NCBI GenBank assembly: GCA_013287135.1
Contig: JABDEK010000021.1
Span: 1-51,218, forward strand
From: Acidobacteriota bacterium
GTDB taxonomy: Bacteria > Acidobacteriota > Terriglobia > Acidiferrales > UBA7541
Direction: 5' to 3'
DNA length: 51,218 bases
The notes below the pieces were generated by a model that worked only from the letters and a program-made list of their open reading frames with translations, was not told the origin of the DNA and searched no databases. The position numbers and the translations under genes were made by a program. This document shows positions 25,285-33,451 of the stretch, piece by piece (positions within the stretch are counted from its first letter, which is position 1; every line of letters begins with the position of its first letter).

Positions 25285-26898
25285 TTGAGTGCTGCAACTG
25301 CCCAACCCGCTATGCCCGCAGGGTCGCCCAAAGCGCCCACTGAGCTTTCGACAAACCCGTACGTCGGAGTCCTCGGGGTTTTTCTGGGCGCGAGCATTGC
25401 GACGATGAACAGCCGCTTGCTCAGTATTGGCCTGGCCGATCTGCGCGGCGCCGTCGGATTCAGTTTCGACCAAGCCTCCTGGCTGCCCACGGCGCTGAAC
25501 ATGGCGATGATGTTTAGCGGCGTTTTCTGCGTGTTCTTGAGCGTAATTCACGGTCCCCGCCGCGTTCTCCTTTTCGCCGCTTCCGTCTTTACGATCACCG
25601 CCATTCTCCTGCCGTTTTCAGCTAATTTCTGGACCATGTTGGTGTTGCAAGTGCTGGCCGGCTTGGCCTCCGGAACTTTTTACTCCCTCACCATGACCTT
25701 CGTTCTTACGTCGCTCCCGAAGCGCCTGATCATTTTTGGCATCGCAGCCTATGCCGCGGACATTATTTTCACGAGCAACTTCGCAGCAGCGCTTCAAGGC
25801 TGGTATGCCGACCATCTTTCCTGGCGCTGGATTTCTTGGCACGCCGCCCTGGTGACGCCGCTGATGATGCTTTGCGTGTATTTCGGCATTCCCCGCCGCA
25901 AACCGGCCTTGCCCGGTCCAAGTTGGCGCGGATTTGCCTATTTCAGCGTGAGCCTCAGCCTGCTTTACGGAGCTCTCGATCAAGGCGAGCGTCTGGACTG
26001 GTTCCATTCCCCCGTGATCATTGCCATGACGGCTGCCGGACTTTTTTTACTCGCAGCCACTTGTGTCAGAAGGATACTGCAGCCAAATCCGCTGGTAGAT
26101 CTGTCCTTCGTGAATTCAAGGAACCTGGTGATCCTGGCGTTATCGATTTTCGTTTTCAAGTTCGTTCATCTGGCCACCATCATTCTTGTTCCCGGTTTTC
26201 TCGGCAACATCCACAGATATCGAGCTGTGGAAACCGGCCATGCCCTCGCGTGGATTGCCTTGCCGCAATTCGCCGTGGTGTGGCTGGTAGCTGCCGCTAT
26301 TCTCTTCACCAACTCGCGGCTCATCCTGGCGGCGAGTCTCACCATAGTGGCCTTGGGCTCCCTGGTCTGCGCGCATCTGGACGCATCCTGGGCGGGCGCA
26401 AGTTTCGAAACGATAGAGCTCGTGCTGGCTATAGGCCTCGCTGGCGCCTACGTCGGGCTCGTAAGCAGTATCGTTCTCGTAGGACTGGAAAAGGGCGCGC
26501 TGAAGAGCGCTGCCGCTGCCGCTACGCTCTCTGGATTTATGCATACCTTCCGGATCTTTGGCGGGCAAGTCGGCGTGTCCCTCATGAATCGCTTCCTCAC
26601 CGTTCGGGAAGAGTTTCACTCCAACATGCTGGGCCTTCACGTCCAGGTTGGTAACTGGCTCACGGACGAACGCCTACGCATCGTTAGCCTGGGAATGTTA
26701 CCGAGCTCGTCAGGGTCGGACGAAGCGCAAGCCCGCGCAGGTGCACTCTTGGGTCAACAAGTACACGCACAGGCTTATACGCTGGCTGTCGCCGACGGCT
26801 TTGTGCTTATCGCCGGCGTGGCGGCAGCCTTTTTGCTGATCATGTTGTTTATGCACCCGATAAAACCCAGCTATCAAGACTTGAGGAAAATGCCATGA
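25285..26898 (+). CDS. EmrB-like MFS drug:proton antiporter (DHA2 family)
   Basis: About 537 residues from a TTG at 25285 preceded by GGAG; an ATG at 25312 is an alternative. Multiple hydrophobic helices (about 14 expected) with MFS features: YVGVLGVFLGASIATMNSRL (helix 1, where DHA2 pumps usually have an acidic residue), SFDQASWLPTALNMA, and PRRVLLF in the loop between helices 2 and 3. The EmrA protein ends 16 nt upstream and the TolC-like gene overlaps the stop by 4 nt (ATGA), giving a complete tripartite pump operon. No regulator gene is adjacent. Confidence 0.88.
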   Translation: MSAATAQPAMPAGSPKAPTELSTNPYVGVLGVFLGASIATMNSRLLSIGLADLRGAVGFSFDQASWLPTALNMAMMFSGVFCVFLSVIHGPRRVLLFAASVFTITAILLPFSANFWTMLVLQVLAGLASGTFYSLTMTFVLTSLPKRLIIFGIAAYAADIIFTSNFAAALQGWYADHLSWRWISWHAALVTPLMMLCVYFGIPRRKPALPGPSWRGFAYFSVSLSLLYGALDQGERLDWFHSPVIIAMTAAGLFLLAATCVRRILQPNPLVDLSFVNSRNLVILALSIFVFKFVHLATIILVPGFLGNIHRYRAVETGHALAWIALPQFAVVWLVAAAILFTNSRLILAASLTIVALGSLVCAHLDASWAGASFETIELVLAIGLAGAYVGLVSSIVLVGLEKGALKSAAAAATLSGFMHTFRIFGGQVGVSLMNRFLTVREEFHSNMLGLHVQVGNWLTDERLRIVSLGMLPSSSGSDEAQARAGALLGQQVHAQAYTLAVADGFVLIAGVAAAFLLIMLFMHPIKPSYQDLRKMP

Positions 26899-28253
26899 CT
26901 CGCCGACAATTTCTCCGGATATTGGCAACCGCCGGAGTACTTCTCCTTTGCACCACTTCGGCTCTGACCGACGAAGTTCGACACCTGAAACTGTCGGAAG
27001 CGGTTCGGCTGGCAGTCGAACAGAACCGAGCCCTCAAGATCGCGCGCTTCAAAGTCCAGGAAAACGAACACCGAAAAGAGGGCGCCCGCTCAGACTATTT
27101 TCCCGTCATAACAAATCAATCCAACGCTCTACATATCAGCGAACTGCAAGAGCTCTCGATTCCTCCAGGAGCCTTTGGGAGCGCCGCAAGTACGCCCATT
27201 CCCAACGTCAATACGTCGGTGCTACAGGGCAAGAAGACGCTCATTTCGAGCGGTACGATGATCGCCCAGCCGCTGACGCAGCTGTTGCGAATCCACCAAG
27301 AAAATCGCATCGCGGCCGCGGAGGTCGCCAGTTCGCGGCACGACTTGAAGAATGCGGAGAATGAAATCGCGCTGCAAGTGCACGCACTCTACTATGGCAT
27401 TCTGGTTGCGCAGCTTCAGAAAAAAGCGGCAGAGCAGCAAACCTCTTTCTCCGCCGAAAATCTCAGTGAGAACGAAAACAACGTCCGCAACGGCAGCGCC
27501 CTCAACGTCGCAGCCCTGCAAAGCCGGGCAGAACTCCTCCAGGGCCAGCAGTCGGTCCTCACTGCCGATCTCAAGATCCAGGACTACATGGTCGAGTTGA
27601 ACGATCTGCTTGGCCTGCCGCTGGACACAAAATTGGATCTCGAGTCCGAGGCGGATGCAAATTTTGAGACGCTGCCAAAAGCCGAGTACGTGAAGGAGGC
27701 TTGGAAGGAGAATCCCGAGGTCCGCGCGGCTGAGGAAGCAGTCGAGAAAGCACGCGCCGGTGTAGCTGCAGCAAAAACGGCGTACATTCCAGATATCACC
27801 GCCTTTGCGCGGCACAGTTACCAGGACGGTGTGCCGTTCTTCGTCCGCAACTTTGGCACCGTCGGTATAAACCTGAACTATACGCTGTGGGATTTCGGCA
27901 AGCGCCGGGCGGCCGTGCGCGAGCGAGGGTCGCAGCTTGCCGAGGCGGAGCAAAACCTGGAGCGCCTGAAGGAAGAGGTCGCGGTGTCGGTTGAGCGCAG
28001 CTACAACAAGCTTGAGCGAACCCGGAGCATGGTCAATGTTGCGACGCAAGTCGCGGAGCTCCGCCAGGAGAGCGAACGCCTGGCGACCAATCAAGCAGCC
28101 CAAGGGGTTGTACTGATCTCGAATGTAAGACAAGCCAGCGCAGCAAACTACGAGGCCAAAGCAGAACTGCTGCAGGCCAGGCTCGGATATCTGCTGGCCT
28201 GGGCAGAGCTTGAACGCACTATCGGACGGGCTCCGGGATTGGCAGCACGATGA
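26895..28253 (+). CDS. TolC-like outer membrane efflux protein
   Basis: 452 residues, ATG at 26895 overlapping the pump gene by 4 nt. Signal peptide (LRILATAGVLLLCTTSALT), then two OEP repeats with the usual long helices: LSEAVRLAVEQNRALKIARF near the start and PEVRAAEEAVEKARAGVAAA with YIPDITAFARH in the second half. Forms the outer-membrane channel for the pump. Confidence 0.92.
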   Translation: MTRRQFLRILATAGVLLLCTTSALTDEVRHLKLSEAVRLAVEQNRALKIARFKVQENEHRKEGARSDYFPVITNQSNALHISELQELSIPPGAFGSAASTPIPNVNTSVLQGKKTLISSGTMIAQPLTQLLRIHQENRIAAAEVASSRHDLKNAENEIALQVHALYYGILVAQLQKKAAEQQTSFSAENLSENENNVRNGSALNVAALQSRAELLQGQQSVLTADLKIQDYMVELNDLLGLPLDTKLDLESEADANFETLPKAEYVKEAWKENPEVRAAEEAVEKARAGVAAAKTAYIPDITAFARHSYQDGVPFFVRNFGTVGINLNYTLWDFGKRRAAVRERGSQLAEAEQNLERLKEEVAVSVERSYNKLERTRSMVNVATQVAELRQESERLATNQAAQGVVLISNVRQASAANYEAKAELLQARLGYLLAWAELERTIGRAPGLAAR

Positions 28254-28375
28254 CAATAGCGCTCAACATCCGATACCGGCCCTAGTTCTGGGCAAAGATA
28301 ATCTCATCGAGCAAGAGCAGAATTCTTTGAACGATTACGCTTACTGGCAAGTGGTTGAAAGTCGCTACCGCGGCT

Positions 28376-28590
28376 TCAGTGCGAGCAGCGCGGGAACAAT
28401 GTGACCAGGAGGGTTAAGTCCCACGGCGTGAACAACAACTGGTCCGCCTTGGTTCCAGCGGCCTCGGCAGCACTCGCGATGCCCAAGCGATGGCGCTTCG
28501 CGAAATTGTGCAAGTGCTCGACGCAATTCCGGTGAGGTCCACGACCTCTGCATGAGTGAAGAATTTTTGGCTCGCTTTGACAGTTATCAT
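28376..28590 (-). pseudogene. Frameshifted small HTH-like protein
   Basis: Starts MITVKASQKFFTHAEVVDLT, then a one-base deletion after the codons for TGI shifts the frame; in the new frame the protein continues VEHLHNFAKRHRLGIASAAE and ends in LFPRCSH. Restoring one base gives a ~71-residue MerR-like helix-turn-helix protein with a cysteine/histidine end. The total length (215 nt) is one short of a multiple of three. A sequencing error is possible. Family name unknown to me. Confidence 0.55.
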
Positions 28591-28649
28591 CGAATCAGTC
28601 TCCGTAGATCTCTGGAGTTGCATAAAGTTCCAAGAATTGTTTGCTTCAT

Positions 28650-28766
28650 TCAGCGCGCAAACAGCCAGTACCTCACAAACATCCACGCGAGCGGCCCTGC
28701 CAAGCCCAGGCCAGCCGCCATGGTCAGAAACACCTGGGTACCCGAGATATTTACTTTGCGAGTCAT
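28650..28766 (-). CDS. Very small single-pass membrane protein
   Basis: 38 residues from the ATG at 28766: a short polar start (MTRKVNISG), one hydrophobic helix VFLTMAAGLGLAGPLAWMFV and a basic/aromatic end. It begins 22 nt after the stop of the secreted protein gene on the same strand and is likely co-transcribed. No homology recognised; supported by hydrophobic pattern and operon position only. Confidence 0.45.
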   Translation of the reverse strand: MTRKVNISGTQVFLTMAAGLGLAGPLAWMFVRYWLFAR

Positions 28767-28788
28767 GGGTCTATCCCAGCTGAAAAAG

Positions 28789-29319
28789 CTAGTCCTGGCT
28801 CTGCGCGAGCGGGAGTTGCGACGTGAGTTGCACGTCGATCATCATGCTGATGCGGCGGTCCAGCTGAAAGAAGGTCGCCGCTTTTTTCCCGGGCAGTACC
28901 TTTCGAAATATGGGCACATATTTCTGGCGAAGCTGCGCTGCGGCGATGTCCACGTCCAGCCAGCGGCGAACGAGACTGTCCGCCTGCTCATCGGTCTGCG
29001 TTCCGTACTGCTCGGAATACTCTTTGACCACCGCTGCTCTGGCGTCGTTGATCTTTGCGAAATCCGCCGAATATTGCTCATACACCGGCCAGAACTTAGT
29101 GGCTTCGCTGTCCGTGAGCGTGAGATTCGCAGCGATGACCTGCTTCTTGATGGAACGGATGTCTTTGAGCAACAGGGCGAATTGCTGGTTCGTGAAGACA
29201 TCGGCACTCCCGGGGGCGGCGGCCGTCGATTGCGAAGAAGTATCTTGAGCGACCACTCTTGGACTTCCAAAGACACACATACCGATGAATGCAAGCGCGG
29301 CAGAAATAATGTTCTTCAC
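28789..29319 (-). CDS. Secreted alpha-helical protein (Spy/CpxP-like pattern), function unknown
   Basis: 176 residues with a signal peptide ending near PRVVAQ. The mature part is helical and charged with LTDSEATKFWPVYEQYSADF and KVLPGKKAATFFQLDRRISM, a layout seen in periplasmic adaptor proteins of the Spy/CpxP type and in many acidobacterial hypothetical proteins. ATG at 29319. Followed by the small membrane-protein gene. Confidence 0.7.
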   Translation of the reverse strand: MKNIISAALAFIGMCVFGSPRVVAQDTSSQSTAAAPGSADVFTNQQFALLLKDIRSIKKQVIAANLTLTDSEATKFWPVYEQYSADFAKINDARAAVVKEYSEQYGTQTDEQADSLVRRWLDVDIAAAQLRQKYVPIFRKVLPGKKAATFFQLDRRISMMIDVQLTSQLPLAQSQD

Positions 29320-29596
29320 AGTGTTCGCTCTCCTTGGGTGTCAAGCTGCGAATCCGGGAATGCTACCTGCCGGAAGTTCCGGTGGCGTGGACTCGCGAGG
29401 TAGTATGGCAATCCGTTTGCCATCCGGACCGCCGTGCGTGGCTGCAAGAGATTCAGCGGACAGGGAGTTGTGGAAGCAAAATGTCCACGAGCTTAGAACT
29501 GAGGGGAAGCTGTCGGTGGTTAAGCGATTTCGCCAGAGGATTGACACTGCTTGCTGCCTAGCTCATATCTATCGGGATCGTGCGCGTGACCGTTGA

Positions 29597-30376
29597 TCAC
29601 GCCCGTGATAACTTCGCGACCAATCTCGGCACAATTTTTCGGGGTATCAAGCGCTGCGCGAAAACACTGAACTTATTGAGAGCGCCGGGGACGCTGAGGC
29701 CGCCTCCGTTGGCGAGCACTCGCAGCGCCTCGTCGACAACTTGCTCCGGACTCTGATAAATGCTTGCCCATTTTTCTTTGACCGGCTGCACTGCATTTCC
29801 GTTTTGCTTCTTATGCAGCCTTCCCGGGCAAAGAGTCACAACGCTTACACCAGCGGCGCGCAGTTCCTGCTCGAGCGCAAGGGAAAACGTTGTCAGAAAC
29901 GCCTTGGTAGCAGAGTAGGCGCTGGCAAAAGGAATGGGCTGGAAGCCGGCAGTCGAGGAGACGTTGATGATGCCTTTCTGCCCGCGCTCCAGCATTCCCG
30001 GAAGGAGACTGTAGGTAAGCTCGACGACGGCCTGGTTGTTTAGCCGGAGCATCTCCAATTGCCGGGGCAGAGAATTAGCGCGGAATTCTCCGCGCAGACC
30101 AAAGCCGGCGTTGTTAACGAGCAGATCAATCGGGATGCCGCCGCTTGAAAGTTGTTCCGCCAGGACTTGGCCCGCTCCGCCGGTAGAAAGGTCACGTTGA
30201 ATGGCGAGCACGGAGACAGGGTGAGCGCGGCGCAATTCGTTTGCGAACGCATGGAGAGGTTCCGGAGAACGGGCAACCAGCACCAGATTGCAATGCCGCT
30301 GCGCAAGCGTGCGGGCGAAGGCCATTCCCAGACCGCGGGAAGCACCAGTGATGAGAGCAAAGCCGTCGTTCTTCAT
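29597..30376 (-). CDS. Short-chain dehydrogenase/reductase
   Basis: 259 residues. Rossmann motif TGASRGLG (residues 10-17), NNAGFG, catalytic Ser in NVSSTAG and YSATK active site. Classical SDR with NAD(P)H; substrate not deducible from sequence. Its start lies 1 nt after the stop of the hydroxylase-like gene on the same strand, making it the last gene of a probable three-gene operon with that gene and the radical SAM gene. Confidence 0.92.
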   Translation of the reverse strand: MKNDGFALITGASRGLGMAFARTLAQRHCNLVLVARSPEPLHAFANELRRAHPVSVLAIQRDLSTGGAGQVLAEQLSSGGIPIDLLVNNAGFGLRGEFRANSLPRQLEMLRLNNQAVVELTYSLLPGMLERGQKGIINVSSTAGFQPIPFASAYSATKAFLTTFSLALEQELRAAGVSVVTLCPGRLHKKQNGNAVQPVKEKWASIYQSPEQVVDEALRVLANGGGLSVPGALNKFSVFAQRLIPRKIVPRLVAKLSRA

Positions 30377-30377
30377 T

Positions 30378-31049
30378 TCAGTTCCTGCTCAGGGAACGGC
30401 GCACAGATTCCGGGAATCGCGTGTCGAACACGCCGTCCCAGAAACGTGTGGTGATGCCATATCCCTTGTCGATGCCTCGCGGGCTGTGGTGGTACAGATG
30501 GTATTTTTTCATCCGCCGGAAGAGCGGAAACCTGGAATTGGAAAAGTGCAGCGCGTAGTGCAGCCACTCTTCGCAGGCATAGCTTTGTACCGCGCCGGCG
30601 AGCACGACAGGCGCCGTATAAACGGGAAACAGAAAGCTGACCGGAGCTGCGACAAAAAACAGAGGCAAGATGTCTTTTAATCCGCCACTGATGTGATTTC
30701 CATCGAATGGACGCGCATGGTGATCCCAATGGAGGGGGTCAAGCCGCTCATGCAGAAACTTTCGAATTAAGCCCTTGCCGGGAGCAAAACGACCGTGCAA
30801 CACATAGCGATGGAAGAGGTACTCGACGAGGGTCCACGTCACGCAGCCTGCCGAGAAAAAAGCTACCGCAATCCAGGGATGCTTCGTCGAAAACGCAATC
30901 GCCAACACCAGTATCGCGTATAGGGTGTAGAAGGCACTCAGCGGGTACAGGCGACGGCGAGCGAGGGCGGCCTGCTGCCGCTTGTATGCCGCGAAAGGGA
31001 CTTCCGCGGCCCTTTGCACATGCATGGAGACGAGTTCGAGTTCTGACAT
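30378..31049 (-). CDS. Fatty acid hydroxylase / sterol desaturase superfamily membrane enzyme
   Basis: 223 residues. Contains the eight-histidine di-iron signature: HRYVLH (about residue 80), HERLDPLHWDHH, HYALHF and HLYHH, with four hydrophobic segments. Such enzymes hydroxylate or desaturate lipids using oxygen and di-iron. Downstream of the radical SAM gene by 36 nt and just upstream of the SDR, suggesting sequential modification of one lipid substrate. Confidence 0.88.
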   Translation of the reverse strand: MSELELVSMHVQRAAEVPFAAYKRQQAALARRRLYPLSAFYTLYAILVLAIAFSTKHPWIAVAFFSAGCVTWTLVEYLFHRYVLHGRFAPGKGLIRKFLHERLDPLHWDHHARPFDGNHISGGLKDILPLFFVAAPVSFLFPVYTAPVVLAGAVQSYACEEWLHYALHFSNSRFPLFRRMKKYHLYHHSPRGIDKGYGITTRFWDGVFDTRFPESVRRSLSRN

Positions 31050-31085
31050 CGCCTTCGAAACCTTTCCTTGGATTTTTCGGATGCA

Positions 31086-32396
31086 CTATTCAAAACTTCC
31101 GGTTACGCCCTGAAAACCATTCATGGCCTGCTTCCACAGCCATTTCATGACGCGGGCCGCGCTGTAGCAGTAAGCAACGTTGTACCCCAGCGTCGAAAAG
31201 CAATTTGGCTCGCAGCCCTTCTTCATGTCCGAAAGTTGCTGGACGTCGAACTTCTGATTGGCGACGGTGCCCCAGTCGTAGGACGCGTTGTACATGGGAA
31301 AGCACGGAGCGAGCGTCCCGTTGGTGCGGATGATCAGCCAGTTCTGCCCCGCACGGCATCCCCAGTGCTCGCCGACGCCGCGCATGAACCCCTTCATGTT
31401 CTGCAAACGCGGAATCGAATCCACCATCTTCCAGCCCTGGCGTTGCTTGTCAATGAGCCAGTCGAGAAGGTCGTCGACGACTGGAAAATCTTCCGGCCGA
31501 ATGTAGGTGTCGTTTTCGTGAAGATGCTTGAAGTGTCCCTGTTCCATCATCGGCGCCTCGTTGATGTGGAAGGTGATGGAGATTCCATTTTCGTGCGCGA
31601 TGGTGGCTAGCTCTTTGACCTCGTCAATGTTGGTGCGGCAGATGTTGGTGTTGAAAAAAACGGTGTACCCGTACCGGTATTGGCGGCGCACGAGGTGGTC
31701 GAAGTTTGCACGGACGTGCTCAAAGGCTTTCGGAAGCCCGGGTTTTTCCTTAATCGTATCCACGGCGAAATTGACGGTAGCGATGCCGGCGTCGGCGAGC
31801 CGGTTCGTGACTTCCGGGCGCAGAAGCCGCGCGTTGGTCGCCAGGTACACCCAGAAATCTTTCTTCGCCGCGTAGTAGACCACCTTGTGAACGAAGTCTG
31901 GCCGGATCAGGGGCTCGCCGCCAGTGGGAGCAAGTACGCGGCACGGCGTCGACTCCAGCCAGTCGATGGCGCGCCGCGCGGTGTCTTCCGTCATGCCCTT
32001 GATGCGGTTGTCGTATGACCAGCAGTAGTGGCAGTCCAGATTGCATTTCCACTCGGTGAAGAGGTACGCGATGATCGGTTGAAAGTCGCCCGGCAGGACG
32101 CGCGACTTGAAATACGGAAACATCCAGCCGCGCATGGTCTTCATGATCTTCGAAGCAGGCCAGTGCCGCTTGCCGGTCCGGAGAACTGCATCGTGCGCGG
32201 AGATATCCTGTTCATCGAGTTCGTGAAACAACTCTGGATATTGGGGAAATACAGCAGCAGGCAGGGTCTTCGGATCTTTCAACGTTGCCGGGTCCGGCGA
32301 TGGCTTGTGCGCAGGTTGCTGCAGCAGGTCATGCAGAGGTACGTCGAGCCTGAATGGCTGAGTCGGTAAAGTAGGAAAGTGTTGCAGTTCAGACAT
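31086..32396 (-). CDS. Radical SAM enzyme, possibly lipid-modifying
   Basis: 436 residues. Iron-sulfur motif CNLDCHYCW (C118, C122, C125), SAM-binding TGGEPLIRPD near residue 158, and C-terminal cysteines (WGCRAGQNWL, APCFPMYN, CEPNCF, AYCYSAAR) forming a SPASM-like auxiliary-cluster region. A proline-rich N-terminal ~80 residues precedes the barrel. It heads the operon with the hydroxylase-like and SDR genes. Acidobacteria make membrane-spanning iso-diabolic lipids with a radical SAM enzyme; a role of that sort is possible but inferred only from context. Confidence 0.85.
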   Translation of the reverse strand: MSELQHFPTLPTQPFRLDVPLHDLLQQPAHKPSPDPATLKDPKTLPAAVFPQYPELFHELDEQDISAHDAVLRTGKRHWPASKIMKTMRGWMFPYFKSRVLPGDFQPIIAYLFTEWKCNLDCHYCWSYDNRIKGMTEDTARRAIDWLESTPCRVLAPTGGEPLIRPDFVHKVVYYAAKKDFWVYLATNARLLRPEVTNRLADAGIATVNFAVDTIKEKPGLPKAFEHVRANFDHLVRRQYRYGYTVFFNTNICRTNIDEVKELATIAHENGISITFHINEAPMMEQGHFKHLHENDTYIRPEDFPVVDDLLDWLIDKQRQGWKMVDSIPRLQNMKGFMRGVGEHWGCRAGQNWLIIRTNGTLAPCFPMYNASYDWGTVANQKFDVQQLSDMKKGCEPNCFSTLGYNVAYCYSAARVMKWLWKQAMNGFQGVTGSFE

Positions 32397-33451
32397 ACAA
32401 CCCCCTCACGTTTCCTGACCCTCCGCGTAGAGTGACGGACGGCCGGCGATTGTGCATTTCGCACGGTACTTTTCGGAATTTCGATGCTGAATGCTGGCCG
32501 AGCGGCACAAAAAACATTTTGCTACGGCTGATTTTGTGGTGAGGCATCGGCCAGAATCGAACCTCGAGCTGTGTGAAAAAGTGTGACCTCCCCGTCGCGT
32601 CGAACATCCAATCGACCGAAAGGGGGAGGAAATTTGGGCGCGGCATCCGGGCACGAAAAGGTAAGAGGCCGAAGCGCTGTCGGTTCTCTCTGCTTACGAT
32701 GTTCTTTGCTTGTTGTTCGCCTGCCGCGGTTCGAAAGTGGTGGAGGCTCTTGGAGGAAATGACGCAGGGCAGTTCTAGAACGGACGGGGCCTTACGTGCA
32801 GCTCGAAGTGGTTTCTGTTTCGAACAGGACACGGAGCCCCCTCAGTGAACGTATGGCATTTCTCTTTCCAATTGCAGAGATGACGTGCGGAGGAAGCTGT
32901 GGGCGTCGGATGTTTAACAACGGCAAGTATTTAGCCCGCACTGACCGGTTTAGTGTTCTGGAATAGCCGGGTGCCATTAGGGCACGAGCGACGAGTTCTT
33001 GACGCCGTTGTCAATCCTCTGTCGGTGCCTTTCCTTGCGCCCCAAAGCTGGAGTTCCAGATTTCCTGAAAATCACGCAATGTGTTTGCACGCAAGCATTT
33101 GCCTGGGCTCCTATGAAAGTGGCGCTCCCTGCGCGGACGGCCTTGAATGGAAGGCGGAATGCAACACACTACTGGAATCGTTGGCCCGGAATTTCGCTGG
33201 CCGCGTGAACTTCAATAATCAGCAGGCTGACTTGATGTCTCCGATAGCTACTTCTGCGACCTCCCCTGCCGTTCCGGCGTTTCCGGCGGGGATCGATTCT
33301 CACTGGGAAACGCAAAATCGCACGGTGTGGAATGAACAAGAACACGCGAGCGAGGAACGCGAGCTGGTTTACGAGATTAGCTGGATCGTGGAACTTGGTG
33401 TCTGGCGGCGTTTTCTACGGTCCCAGCGGAAGGCGCAGAACTAAAGACGTC
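32397..33451. other. Long stretch without a supportable gene
   Basis: About 1.05 kb between the divergent radical SAM gene and the TonB receptor gene. Frames here (for example 32389-32832 minus and 32953-33444 plus) show no motif and a composition unlike real genes of the window. Promoters for both flanking genes should be here, but I cannot point to one with confidence. Confidence 0.5.

Noticed and set aside
28552..29403. Long plus-strand frame of 283 codons
   Set aside because: It is the antisense shadow of the secreted-protein gene (signal peptide, motifs and operon context favour the minus strand).
32389..32832. Minus-strand open frame upstream of the radical SAM gene
   Set aside because: Composition is unlike neighbouring genes, it overlaps the radical SAM start region, and no family is recognisable.
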